From positions 5,071,303-5,135,302 of the forward strand of contig NZ_CP068083.1 in the NCBI RefSeq assembly GCF_016725325.1: a stretch of DNA of 64,000 bases. The letters are read 5' to 3'. Both the position numbers and the translations under genes were made by a program. Shown piece by piece: positions 17,388-25,584 of this stretch. The stretch comes from Sphingobacterium spiritivorum. GTDB taxonomy: Bacteria > Bacteroidota > Bacteroidia > Sphingobacteriales > Sphingobacteriaceae. The notes under the pieces are model-generated. The model was not told the DNA's origin and did no database searches. It saw only the letters and a list, made by a program, of their open reading frames with translations. How positions within the stretch are numbered: the stretch's first letter is position 1; every line of letters starts with the position of its first letter.

Positions 17388-18161
17388 ATGACTAATACTT
17401 TGTACAATTTCGCTGCAGTAACCCTGTTTATCTTAAGCGTTAGCTTTACTTCTTGTCAAAATAACAGTAAGAGCTATAGTCTGTCCTTACAGGATTCTTC
17501 GGAAAGAAGCTCTGCTCTAAGCTTACCCCTCAGTTACCGAAATATGGAAACAGAAGGGTTCATTATCGGAGAACAGATCGCTTTACTAGATGACAGCTTA
17601 CAAGCGACGGATACCCTTAGTGCAGAAGGTAAGCTTGTAAAAATATCGGGTATCAGTGAACATCTCTACCCGTTTACAGCAAATGACACCAGCATATGCA
17701 ATAAATATGCTTATGTAAGAATACAGATACAGGACGAACAGGCCATAATCAATGGAAAATATATTTATTCTGCCACCTCTGAGGAAGCACCTAAAGAAAT
17801 TCAGATAGAAAAAGATAAATACAGCTTTGTACGTCTTGAAAATTATAATGCCCTATCAGATACATCCGCAAACTGCGACCTGCATACGCCGCTATTGTTT
17901 TCAAACTCCGGAGATAATTACAAAGGATTACTAAGACTGATAAATAACGACATCTATCAATCTGAATATCCTTATTTAGAATTAATGGCGAATGCTATTG
18001 CACATGATGTAATCACAGAAATCAATACCAAAGAAGATCAACTCATCCTGAACATTCGCCGTACAGGAAAACAGTCATTGGCCAACATGGTAATTGTTAT
18101 CAAAAAAGATGCATTGAACGGGTATAGTGCAGAAGTGAAAAGCATAGAAAATATAAGATAA
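17388..18161 (+). CDS. Hypothetical lipoprotein
   Basis: 257 residues. The leader (residues 1-23, ending SVSFTSC) gives a lipobox Cys at residue 23, followed by QNN. The mature part is polar, with mixed alpha/beta character; no catalytic or ligand-binding motif is recognisable. It resembles in length and style the small exported DUF lipoproteins of Bacteroidota but I cannot assign a family. Transcribed alone toward gyrA, with a 509-base gap after it. Confidence 0.65.
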   Translation: MTNTLYNFAAVTLFILSVSFTSCQNNSKSYSLSLQDSSERSSALSLPLSYRNMETEGFIIGEQIALLDDSLQATDTLSAEGKLVKISGISEHLYPFTANDTSICNKYAYVRIQIQDEQAIINGKYIYSATSEEAPKEIQIEKDKYSFVRLENYNALSDTSANCDLHTPLLFSNSGDNYKGLLRLINNDIYQSEYPYLELMANAIAHDVITEINTKEDQLILNIRRTGKQSLANMVIVIKKDALNGYSAEVKSIENIR

Positions 18162-18670
18162 AAATACCTGACTCCGCAATACTTCTTTGAAGTACAAAAT
18201 CTGCAATCAATTTCTAATTCAGGAATTTCAATTTTCGGGTGATCTGTTCATCTCTCGACGATGCCTCCGGATAAAACAAACCTATCTTCATGAACACCTG
18301 CAGAAATACTTCAACGTATTTAAAATTTATTCATAAATACCTGGAATAAAAATTATAAAATATTTATAATGAGAAGTTTAAATATTTTTACATCAACAAT
18401 AAAAATACAATAACTAAACTTATTATCTTACGTTCTATACCACCAAATGATATTTGACATTCCCAATCAAATGATTAATCAGTAAGGAGATTGGAACACA
18501 GGAATCCTCCCCTTTCATAAGAGGGCTTTTGGCATAAAAATGAAAGCCTGTAAACCTAAAATTTAACACCCTGAAAGCTTCTCAAAATAGGTATTTTTTT
18601 CGTATCTTCGCCTGCGTATGTTATTAGTTTAACTACGATAATGCATTAGTTTTATCGAACCCAACTTAAT
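18162..18670. other. Long intergenic region upstream of gyrA
   Basis: 509 bases. It holds an AT-only hairpin (ATTATAAA 18352-18359 with TTTATAAT 18363-18370), and a -7-like element before gyrA. On the minus strand about 18219-18330 there is a short protein-like stretch (MKIGLFYPEASSRDEQ preceded by YVEVFLQVF and ending in a stop) with no start context, perhaps a decayed gene end. I see no tRNA or structured RNA. Confidence 0.45.
18603..18610 (+). promoter_or_regulatory. -7-like promoter element for gyrA
   Basis: TATCTTCG matches five of the six fixed bases of TAnnTTTG. It would give a leader of about 57 bases before the gyrA ATG at 18671. Confidence 0.45.
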
Positions 18671-21217
18671 ATGGCTGAAGAAACAGAAAACGAAAACAAT
18701 TTATCGGCTAATGGCCGAATAATCCCTATTAATATTGAGGACCAGATGAAAGCTGCTTACATCGATTATTCGATGTCAGTAATTGTTTCCCGTGCACTAC
18801 CTGATGCACGTGATGGTCTTAAACCTGTTCATAGGCGTGTGCTTTACGGCATGCTGGATCTGGGAGTTACCAGTGGCAAGCCTTACAAGAAATCTGCCCG
18901 TATCGTCGGTGACGTCCTCGGTAAGTATCACCCGCATGGTGACTCTTCTGTATATGACGCAATGGTACGTCTGGCTCAGGACTGGAGTATGCGCTACCCA
19001 TTAGTAGACGGACAAGGAAACTACGGATCGATTGACGGAGATCCTCCGGCAGCGATGCGTTACACTGAAGCAAGATTGAAAAAAATTGCGGAAGAAATGC
19101 TGTCTGACATCAACAAGGACACTGTTGATTTCAAATTAAACTTTGACGACTCTTTGGAAGAACCAACAGTGCTTCCAACTCGTATCCCTAATCTTCTGGT
19201 CAACGGTGCTTCCGGTATTGCTGTAGGTATGGCAACCAATATGGCTCCTCATAACCTGTCAGAAGTTGTAGACGGAACAATAGCCTTTATCGACAACCGC
19301 GAAATTGAAATATCTGAATTGATGCAATATATCAAAGGTCCTGACTTCCCTACAGGAGGTATTATCTATGGATATAATGGCGTCAAGGAAGCTTGCGAAA
19401 CAGGACGTGGACGCGTAGTCATGCGCGCAAAAGCAGAGATCGAAACCACCAAATCCGGACGGGAGTGCATCATCGTTACCGAGATCCCGTATCAGGTGAA
19501 TAAAGCGGATATGATCAAGCGTACTGCCGAACTCGTCAATGAGAAAAAGATCGAAGGTATTTCGGAGATCAGAGATGAATCGGACAGAGAAGGTTTCCGT
19601 GTTGTATACGATATCAAACGTGATGCAAATGCCAATGTTGTATTAAACAACTTATATAAATATACCGCCCTACAAACCTCATTTTCAGTAAACAATATCG
19701 CTCTTGTAAAAGGAAGACCGATGATGATGAATCTGAAAGACATGATCCACGAATTTGTGGAACACCGTCATGAGGTCGTTATTCGCAGAACCAAATTTGA
19801 ACTTGCCGAAGCAGAGAAACGTGCTCATATTCTGGAAGGATATCTGATTGCACTGGATCATCTGGATGAGGTTATCAAACTGATACGTGCTTCCGAAACT
19901 CCGGAAGATGCCCGTACAGGTTTGATGGAACGCTTTGCTCTTTCAGATCTTCAGGCACGTGCTATCCTCGACATGACCTTACGTCGTCTTACAGGACTGG
20001 AACGCGATAAGATTAAAGAAGAATACAATGAATTGATGAAGACCATTGAATACTTAAAAGAAGTTCTTTCTGATGAGGGTCTGCGTATGAAAATCATCAA
20101 AGACGAGCTTTTAGAGATCAAAGATAAATATGGTGACGAACGCCGCTCTATCATAGTGCATTCTGCAGAAGATATGCGCATGGAAGACTTTATCGACGAT
20201 GAAGAGATTGTCATCACCATTTCACATAACAGTTATGTAAAACGTACTCCGCTATCTGAATACAAAAGACAGGGACGCGGTGGTCGCGGTTCCATTGGAA
20301 CAAACACCCGTGAAGAAGATTTTACAGAGCATATCATTACCGCTTCCGCGCATAATTATATGTTATTCTTTACTGAAGCTGGACGCTGTTTCTGGCTGAG
20401 AGCCTTTGAGATACCTGAAGGAAGCAGAACTTCCAGAGGACGTGCTTTACAGAACATCATCAATATTCCGAAAGATGAAAAAATCAAAGCTTACATCAAA
20501 GTAATCAATCTGAAAGATCAGGAATATCTGGAGAACAACTTCATTATTATGTGTACCAAAAAGGGTACAATCAAGAAAACATCTCTTGAAGCTTACTCCC
20601 GCCCTCGTGCTAACGGTATCAACGCAATCAACATCAACGAAGGTGACCAACTGATCGAAGCATGTCTGACCGACGGAAGCAGCGAAATAGTTATGGCGCT
20701 GCGTTCGGGAAGAGCGATCAGATTCAACGAATCGACCGTGAGACCTATGGGAAGAACAGCTACAGGTGTAAGAGGAATCACGCTGGCACACGAAAAAGAC
20801 GAGGTTGTTGGCATGATTAGTGTTAATAATCCGGAAGTAACTGTACTTGTCGTTTCGGAAAAAGGATATGGTAAACGTACGGATATCGAAGATTACAGGG
20901 TAACCAACCGGGGTGGTAAAGGTGTCAAAACCATCAATGTCACAGACAAAACCGGTGAACTTGTTGCGATTAAAGATGTGACCGACAGCGAAGATCTGAT
21001 GATCATTAATAAATCAGGAATTGTCATTCGTATAGGAGTAGCAGACTTAAGAGTAATGGGTAGAGCTACCCAGGGTGTTCGGTTGATCAATCTGAAAGAT
21101 AATGATGAAATCGCTTCTATCACTAAAGTAGAAAGAGAAGAAGAGGAAGAAATCACAGATATCGAAACAGAAGGAGAAGACGGTGAAAATACAAACATCG
21201 ATACCACTGAAGAATAA
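18671..21217 (+). CDS. gyrA: DNA gyrase subunit A
   Basis: 848 residues. It cuts and rejoins DNA in the A2B2 gyrase that adds negative supercoils. The active-site Tyr131 lies in AAMRYTEARL; the GyrA box is QGRGGRG from Gln534, in the C-terminal beta-pinwheel that wraps DNA, which marks gyrase rather than topoisomerase IV. The quinolone-resistance region reads HPHGDSSVYD, keeping the wild-type Ser92 and Asp96 (E. coli Ser83 and Asp87). The C-terminus is an acidic tail rich in Glu. Followed after 6 bases by a TPR gene. Confidence 0.98.
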   Translation: MAEETENENNLSANGRIIPINIEDQMKAAYIDYSMSVIVSRALPDARDGLKPVHRRVLYGMLDLGVTSGKPYKKSARIVGDVLGKYHPHGDSSVYDAMVRLAQDWSMRYPLVDGQGNYGSIDGDPPAAMRYTEARLKKIAEEMLSDINKDTVDFKLNFDDSLEEPTVLPTRIPNLLVNGASGIAVGMATNMAPHNLSEVVDGTIAFIDNREIEISELMQYIKGPDFPTGGIIYGYNGVKEACETGRGRVVMRAKAEIETTKSGRECIIVTEIPYQVNKADMIKRTAELVNEKKIEGISEIRDESDREGFRVVYDIKRDANANVVLNNLYKYTALQTSFSVNNIALVKGRPMMMNLKDMIHEFVEHRHEVVIRRTKFELAEAEKRAHILEGYLIALDHLDEVIKLIRASETPEDARTGLMERFALSDLQARAILDMTLRRLTGLERDKIKEEYNELMKTIEYLKEVLSDEGLRMKIIKDELLEIKDKYGDERRSIIVHSAEDMRMEDFIDDEEIVITISHNSYVKRTPLSEYKRQGRGGRGSIGTNTREEDFTEHIITASAHNYMLFFTEAGRCFWLRAFEIPEGSRTSRGRALQNIINIPKDEKIKAYIKVINLKDQEYLENNFIIMCTKKGTIKKTSLEAYSRPRANGINAININEGDQLIEACLTDGSSEIVMALRSGRAIRFNESTVRPMGRTATGVRGITLAHEKDEVVGMISVNNPEVTVLVVSEKGYGKRTDIEDYRVTNRGGKGVKTINVTDKTGELVAIKDVTDSEDLMIINKSGIVIRIGVADLRVMGRATQGVRLINLKDNDEIASITKVEREEEEEITDIETEGEDGENTNIDTTEE

Positions 21218-21223
21218 AACATC

Positions 21224-22330
21224 ATGATGAAGAAAGTTTTAATAGCTTTATTAATATTTACCTCATTCAGCTTAACTGTTGTTGCCCAATCCAATATAAA
21301 GGAGGGCAACAACAGTTTTGCCTTATATACCAAAACCGGAGATATCAAAAATCTGGATAATGCACGTAAATTTGCCGATGCTGCTTTTGCCAACAAAAGA
21401 GACTCAGCGCAGGTCAAAAATAATATTTTACGTGCACTGGTATATAGTTCTTATGCCGTAACCGATTCGCTGCGCAAGCAAAAGTATCCTTCAGATCCGA
21501 TTGACATTGCACAGGCATCGCTCAAGCTGATTGATAAAAAGGGTGGGAATGATGAATTCAGAACAGAAATCAGCTATGTAAAACAGAATCTGGTCTCTGC
21601 ACTTATCTTTAAAGCCAATAAAGCCCTTAACGAGAAAAAATACAAAGAAGCTTATTCATATTACGAGCGTGTAGACGAATTAAGTGCTGACAATGCTGCT
21701 GTAGCCAGTAATCTGGCTGTACTGGCCGTGCAGAACAAAGACTACACTAAAGCTGCAGAATTGTATGAAGGCATCATTCAGTCCGACAAAGTAACACCAA
21801 ACGATTATCTGCAACTTGCAAATGTTTATACAATACAGGATAACAAACAGGCTACTTTAGACGTTCTGAGTCAGGGAAGACAACAGTTTCCAAAAAGTAA
21901 AGAAATACTGTTTGAATTGATTCAGGTATATTCAAATAATAAATCCTATGATGCTATTGTGCCAGTAATCGATGAAGCTATATCCTACGAGCCGGAAAAT
22001 ATTGAAATGAATTACCTGGCCGGATATGCAAATGAATCTATTAACAATATCGCCAAAGCAAAGGATTATTATGAAAAAGTAATTCGTCTGGATAAAAATA
22101 ATTATGAAGCCAATCTGGCTTTAGGATTGATTTATCTGAAGGATTTTCTGGCAAACAAAGATAATAATGAAGCGCAGTATAATGCGCAGAACTATCTTTT
22201 GAAAGCAAATGAGATAAAACCTTATGCAATTAATGCATTAAAATCACTGGCTTTGTATTACGAAGCTGCTGATGATATGACACAATTGGATCGTGTCAAT
22301 TTATTATTGAACCAACTTACAAATAATTAA
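21224..22330 (+). CDS. Exported TPR protein
   Basis: 368 residues with a signal peptide (MMKKVLIALLIFTSFSLTVVAQ). Several TPR-like helix pairs are visible between about residues 125 and 350, for example KYKEAYSYYERVDELSADNA and IAKAKDYYEKVIRLDKNNYE. It probably acts as a periplasmic scaffold. The start could be the first or second Met (21224 or 21227). It sits 6 bases after gyrA and 2 bases before a second TPR gene, so all three are cotranscribed; a functional tie to gyrase is not implied. Confidence 0.85.
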   Translation: MMKKVLIALLIFTSFSLTVVAQSNIKEGNNSFALYTKTGDIKNLDNARKFADAAFANKRDSAQVKNNILRALVYSSYAVTDSLRKQKYPSDPIDIAQASLKLIDKKGGNDEFRTEISYVKQNLVSALIFKANKALNEKKYKEAYSYYERVDELSADNAAVASNLAVLAVQNKDYTKAAELYEGIIQSDKVTPNDYLQLANVYTIQDNKQATLDVLSQGRQQFPKSKEILFELIQVYSNNKSYDAIVPVIDEAISYEPENIEMNYLAGYANESINNIAKAKDYYEKVIRLDKNNYEANLALGLIYLKDFLANKDNNEAQYNAQNYLLKANEIKPYAINALKSLALYYEAADDMTQLDRVNLLLNQLTNN

Positions 22331-22332
22331 AC

Positions 22333-23502
22333 ATGAACATTAAAAGAACAATAGTTTTATCCGTACTGTTATCTGCAGGAACATTTGTTTTTGCACAAAC
22401 GGGAAACTTAAAAAAAGCAAAAGCGGCAATTGCTAAATTTGAAGAACTGAAAGGTGCTGGACAAGCTAAATTAGGAGAATCTAATTTAAAAACAGCTTCT
22501 GAGGCGATAAACGAAGCTATTGCTCATGAAAAAACAAAAGATCTGGCGGAAACCTGGACATACTACGCTTTAGTAAACGCAAACTATGCATCCATTAACA
22601 ATTCTGCTGAAGATGCACAGAAAGCGGAAGAAGGAATCAAAAAAGCTACTGAATTAGATACCGATAAGAAAAATGCCGACAACATTAAGGTAGCAACTCA
22701 GATCTTAGGTCAGTATAACTTCAATCAGGGAGTTGCAGCTTGGGAGAAACAAGATTTCCAAAATGCTTACAAATCATTCGATAAAGGACTTGTGTACCTT
22801 CCGGGAGATACAACATTGACTTATTATTCAGGTCTTGCTGCGATTCAGAATAAGGATTACAAAAGTGCAATTGAAAAATATAAATTGCTGATCCCTGAAA
22901 AAACATTTTCTAACCACAAAAGTGTATTAGTAGATTTGCCTAAACTTTATCTTTCGGCTTTGGATACTACAAGTGCATTAGAATATGCAAGTGTCGCTGC
23001 TAAAGAATATCCTACAGACAATGCTGCTGCTGTTCAGAATATCGAACTTAACCTGATCGCAGGTAATGAGCAGAAAATCGTTTCGGATATCGAAAGTCAG
23101 CTGGCAAAAGATCCTACAAACAAAACATTATTCTACTATCTGGGTATAGCACGCAGTGCTACAAAAGAAACAGACAAAGCATTGGAAGCATACAAAAAAG
23201 CGATCGAATTAGATCCTAATTATTTCGAAGCAAATACAAATGCTGCTGTTACTATTATGAATTTGGTTAGAGAAGATATCAACAAAGCAAACAACGACCG
23301 GTCATTGAAACCAGCAGAATACAATGCTGCTGTAGCTGCTGCTAAGGACAAACTAAAACCAGCTTTACCTTATTTGTTAAAACTGGTAGAATTAGAGCCT
23401 AAAAATGTAGATTCGTTAAAATACCTGAAAAGTTACTATGACTTCATTCAGGATGAAGCAAAAAGTAAAGAAGTGCAGGCAAAAATCGATGCTTTAAACT
23501 AA
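22333..23502 (+). CDS. Exported TPR protein
   Basis: 389 residues with a signal peptide (MNIKRTIVLSVLLSAGTFVFAQ). TPR motifs include FQNAYKSFDKGLVYLPGDTT, and DKALEAYKKAIELDPNYFEA near residue 285. It is similar in plan to the preceding TPR protein and probably a paralogue made by tandem duplication, now diverged. Last gene of the gyrA transcript, followed by a strong terminator. Partner proteins cannot be guessed. Confidence 0.85.
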   Translation: MNIKRTIVLSVLLSAGTFVFAQTGNLKKAKAAIAKFEELKGAGQAKLGESNLKTASEAINEAIAHEKTKDLAETWTYYALVNANYASINNSAEDAQKAEEGIKKATELDTDKKNADNIKVATQILGQYNFNQGVAAWEKQDFQNAYKSFDKGLVYLPGDTTLTYYSGLAAIQNKDYKSAIEKYKLLIPEKTFSNHKSVLVDLPKLYLSALDTTSALEYASVAAKEYPTDNAAAVQNIELNLIAGNEQKIVSDIESQLAKDPTNKTLFYYLGIARSATKETDKALEAYKKAIELDPNYFEANTNAAVTIMNLVREDINKANNDRSLKPAEYNAAVAAAKDKLKPALPYLLKLVELEPKNVDSLKYLKSYYDFIQDEAKSKEVQAKIDALN

Positions 23503-23519
23503 GCTCCGGTTGCTATAAT

Positions 23520-23558
23520 AAAAAAAAGACGTCCCGAAATTCGGGACGTCTTTTTTTT
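23520..23558. terminator. Strong bidirectional intrinsic terminator
   Basis: GACGTCCCGA (23528-23537) pairs with TCGGGACGTC (23541-23550) with a 3-base loop, flanked by eight A and eight T residues. It ends the gyrA-TPR-TPR transcript and separates it from the repeat array. Confidence 0.93.
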
Positions 23559-23595
23559 ACAGCCAGTTTTTCAAGCAAGCACATTCTCAAAGACA

Positions 23596-24500
23596 GAGGT
23601 TATAAGCCAATACAAAAACTTCCTCCTCCTCTACAGTTGGCGAGGATCCCAACTGACGCAGAAGCATTTTCTTTGCATATAGCAGATAACGGATGAGGTA
23701 AGCTGACTTCGTATCCTGTCGTGGTTGAGGTGCATACACAGGCTTTTTAAGTAAGCCTCTTTCTCTCCTTTTCAAGGAGAGATCCCGATGGAATCGGGAG
23801 AGAGGTTATAAGCTAATACAAAAACTTCCTCCTCCTCTACAGTTGGCGAGGACGCCAACTAACGCAGAAGCATTTTCTTTGCATATAGCAGACAACGGAT
23901 GAGGTAAACTGACTTCGTATCCTGTCGTGGTTACTGAGGTGCATACACAGGCTTTTTAAGTAAGCCTCTTTCTCTCCTTTTCAAGGAGAGATCCCGATGG
24001 AATCGGGAGAGAGGTTATAAGCTAATACAAAAACTTCCTCCTCCTCTACAGTTGGCGAGGACGCCAACTAACGCAGAAGCATTTTCTTTGCATATAGCAG
24101 ACAACGGATGAGGTAAGCTGACTTCGTATCCTGTCGTAGTTACTGAGGTGCATACACAGGCTTTTTAAGTAAGCCTCTTTCTCTCCTTTTCAAGGAGAGA
24201 TCCCGATGGAATCGGGAGAGAGGTTATAAGCTAATACAAAAACTTCCTCCTCCTCTACAGTTGGCGAGGACGCCAACTGACGCAGAAGCATTTTCCTTTG
24301 CCATATAGAAGATAACGGATGAGGTAAGCTGACTTCGTATCCTGTCGTGGTTACTGAGGTGCATACACAGGCTTTTTAAGTAAGCCTCTTTCTCTCCTTT
24401 TCAAGGAGAGATCCCGATGAATCGGGAGAGAGGTTATAAGCCAATACAAAAACTTCCTCCTCTATACAGTTGGCGAGGACGCCAACTAACGCAAAAGCAT
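23596..24500. repeat. Tandem array: four units of 206-210 bp plus a partial fifth
   Basis: Units start at 23596, 23802, 24011, 24220 and 24430 (each at the GAGGTTATAAG motif), giving lengths 206, 209, 209 and 210; the fifth stops after about 71 bases, exactly at the pyrD stop codon. Copies differ by only a few substitutions and 1-3 base indels. Each unit carries hairpins: AGTTGGCG/CGCCAACT (23841-23860 in unit 2), AGGCTT/AAGCCT (23949-23967), CTCTCCTT/AAGGAGAG (23972-23990) and TCCCGAT/ATCGGGA. Lengths not divisible by three, and stops on all frames, argue against protein coding. A possible degenerate sixth piece precedes unit 1 (23559-23595). Confidence 0.93.
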
Positions 24501-25534
24501 TATTTTCCGGCCTTGAGTATTCCCTTACAGATATCAGAGATCAACCCGGGGCCTTCATATATAAATCCGGTATACACCTGAATCAGACTCGCTCCGGCAT
24601 CCAGCTTTTCTATTGCATCCTGAGCGGAATGTATTCCCCCTACTCCTATTATCGGAAAGGAACGACCTGATTTATCCGCCAGATACCTGATCACCTCTGT
24701 AGAGCGGTTTGTCAGGGGCCGTCCGCTTACGCCTCCGGTTTCTTTGACCAGATTCGGATCACTTTGTAAGCCGTCTCTGGATATGGTAGTATTCGTTGCA
24801 ATAACACCTGCAATTTGAGTTTCCTGTACAATCTCTACAATATCATCCAGTTGACTATTCGTCAGATCCGGAGCGATTTTAAGAAGTATAGGTTTTGAAA
24901 TGCCATCCTTACTATTGATATCCATCAACTGACGCAAAATGTTCATCAGTGGCTCCTTTTCCTGCAGATCACGCAGTCCGGGGGTGTTAGGCGAACTTAC
25001 ATTCACAACAAAGTAATCTACATAGTCAAACAGTGCTTTGAAACAGTAAATATAATCCAGAACAGCGTCTTCATTTGGAGTTATTTTATTCTTACCTATA
25101 TTCCCGCCGATAATAATATTACCTCTTTGCTTCAGATGTCTCAGTCTTCCTGCTGCGACATCAGCCCCCTGATTGTTAAAACCCATACGGTTTATGAGCG
25201 CTTTATCAGACACCAATCGAAACATACGTGGTTTATCATTGCCTGGCTGAGGTCTCGGTGTAACGGTACCGATCTCTATAAAGCCGAAACCAAAGTTGAC
25301 CATTTCATCAATGTACTCTCCATTTTTGTCGAAACCAGCCGCCAGACCAACCGGATTTTTGAATTTTAATCCGAATACTTCGCGTTCCAGGCGTTTATCC
25401 TCTACCGTATAAATAGATTTCAATAAGGATTTTGCCCCCCATATTTTCGTGAACGTTTGCAATCCTCCTGTTACGGTATGATGGGCAGATTCAGGGTTCA
25501 TGGAGAAGAAAAATGGTTTGATCAGTTTGTACAT
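24500..25534 (-). CDS. pyrD: Quinone-dependent dihydroorotate dehydrogenase (class 2)
   Basis: 344 residues. It oxidises dihydroorotate to orotate in pyrimidine synthesis, passing electrons via FMN to the membrane quinone pool. The N-terminal helix pair (residues 1-40) for membrane attachment is present, then GLAAGFDKNGEYIDE, IGTVTPRPQPGNDKPRMFRL, NRMGFNNQGAD and the catalytic-Ser loop NVSSPNTPGLRDLQ; FMN-binding GVGGIHSAQDA and GASLIQVYTGFIYEGP close the barrel. The stop codon directly abuts the repeat array. A -7 element ends 5 bases before the ATG, so the mRNA is probably leaderless. Confidence 0.96.
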   Translation of the reverse strand: MYKLIKPFFFSMNPESAHHTVTGGLQTFTKIWGAKSLLKSIYTVEDKRLEREVFGLKFKNPVGLAAGFDKNGEYIDEMVNFGFGFIEIGTVTPRPQPGNDKPRMFRLVSDKALINRMGFNNQGADVAAGRLRHLKQRGNIIIGGNIGKNKITPNEDAVLDYIYCFKALFDYVDYFVVNVSSPNTPGLRDLQEKEPLMNILRQLMDINSKDGISKPILLKIAPDLTNSQLDDIVEIVQETQIAGVIATNTTISRDGLQSDPNLVKETGGVSGRPLTNRSTEVIRYLADKSGRSFPIIGVGGIHSAQDAIEKLDAGASLIQVYTGFIYEGPGLISDICKGILKAGK

Positions 25535-25538
25535 TTTG

Positions 25539-25546
25539 CAAAGGTA
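25539..25546 (-). promoter_or_regulatory. -7 promoter element for pyrD, leaderless
   Basis: On the minus strand it reads TACCTTTG, a full match to TAnnTTTG. With the start point about 4 bases downstream of the element, transcription would begin at about the A of the pyrD ATG (25534). Confidence 0.55.
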
Positions 25547-25568
25547 GAGAAAGAAGCATAAATTTCAC

Positions 25569-25576
25569 TATTTTTG
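25569..25576 (+). promoter_or_regulatory. -7 promoter element for the ABC-F gene, near-leaderless
   Basis: TATTTTTG is a full match to TAnnTTTG and ends 8 bases before the ATG at 25585, so the leader would be about 5 bases. It faces the pyrD promoter inside a 50-base gap. Confidence 0.55.
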
Positions 25577-25584
25577 CACCTGAA

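Noticed and set aside
18671..21217. gyrA as topoisomerase IV subunit parC
   Set aside because: The GyrA-box (QGRGGRG) and the full C-terminal pinwheel are present.
23587..23775. Open frame of about 60 codons on the minus strand in the first repeat unit
   Set aside because: It does not recur in frame in the other units because unit lengths differ by bases not divisible by three; repeats explain it better than coding.
23596..24500. CRISPR array
   Set aside because: Units are about 209 bp, contiguous and nearly identical along their whole length, with no short repeat/variable spacer pattern and no cas gene in the window.
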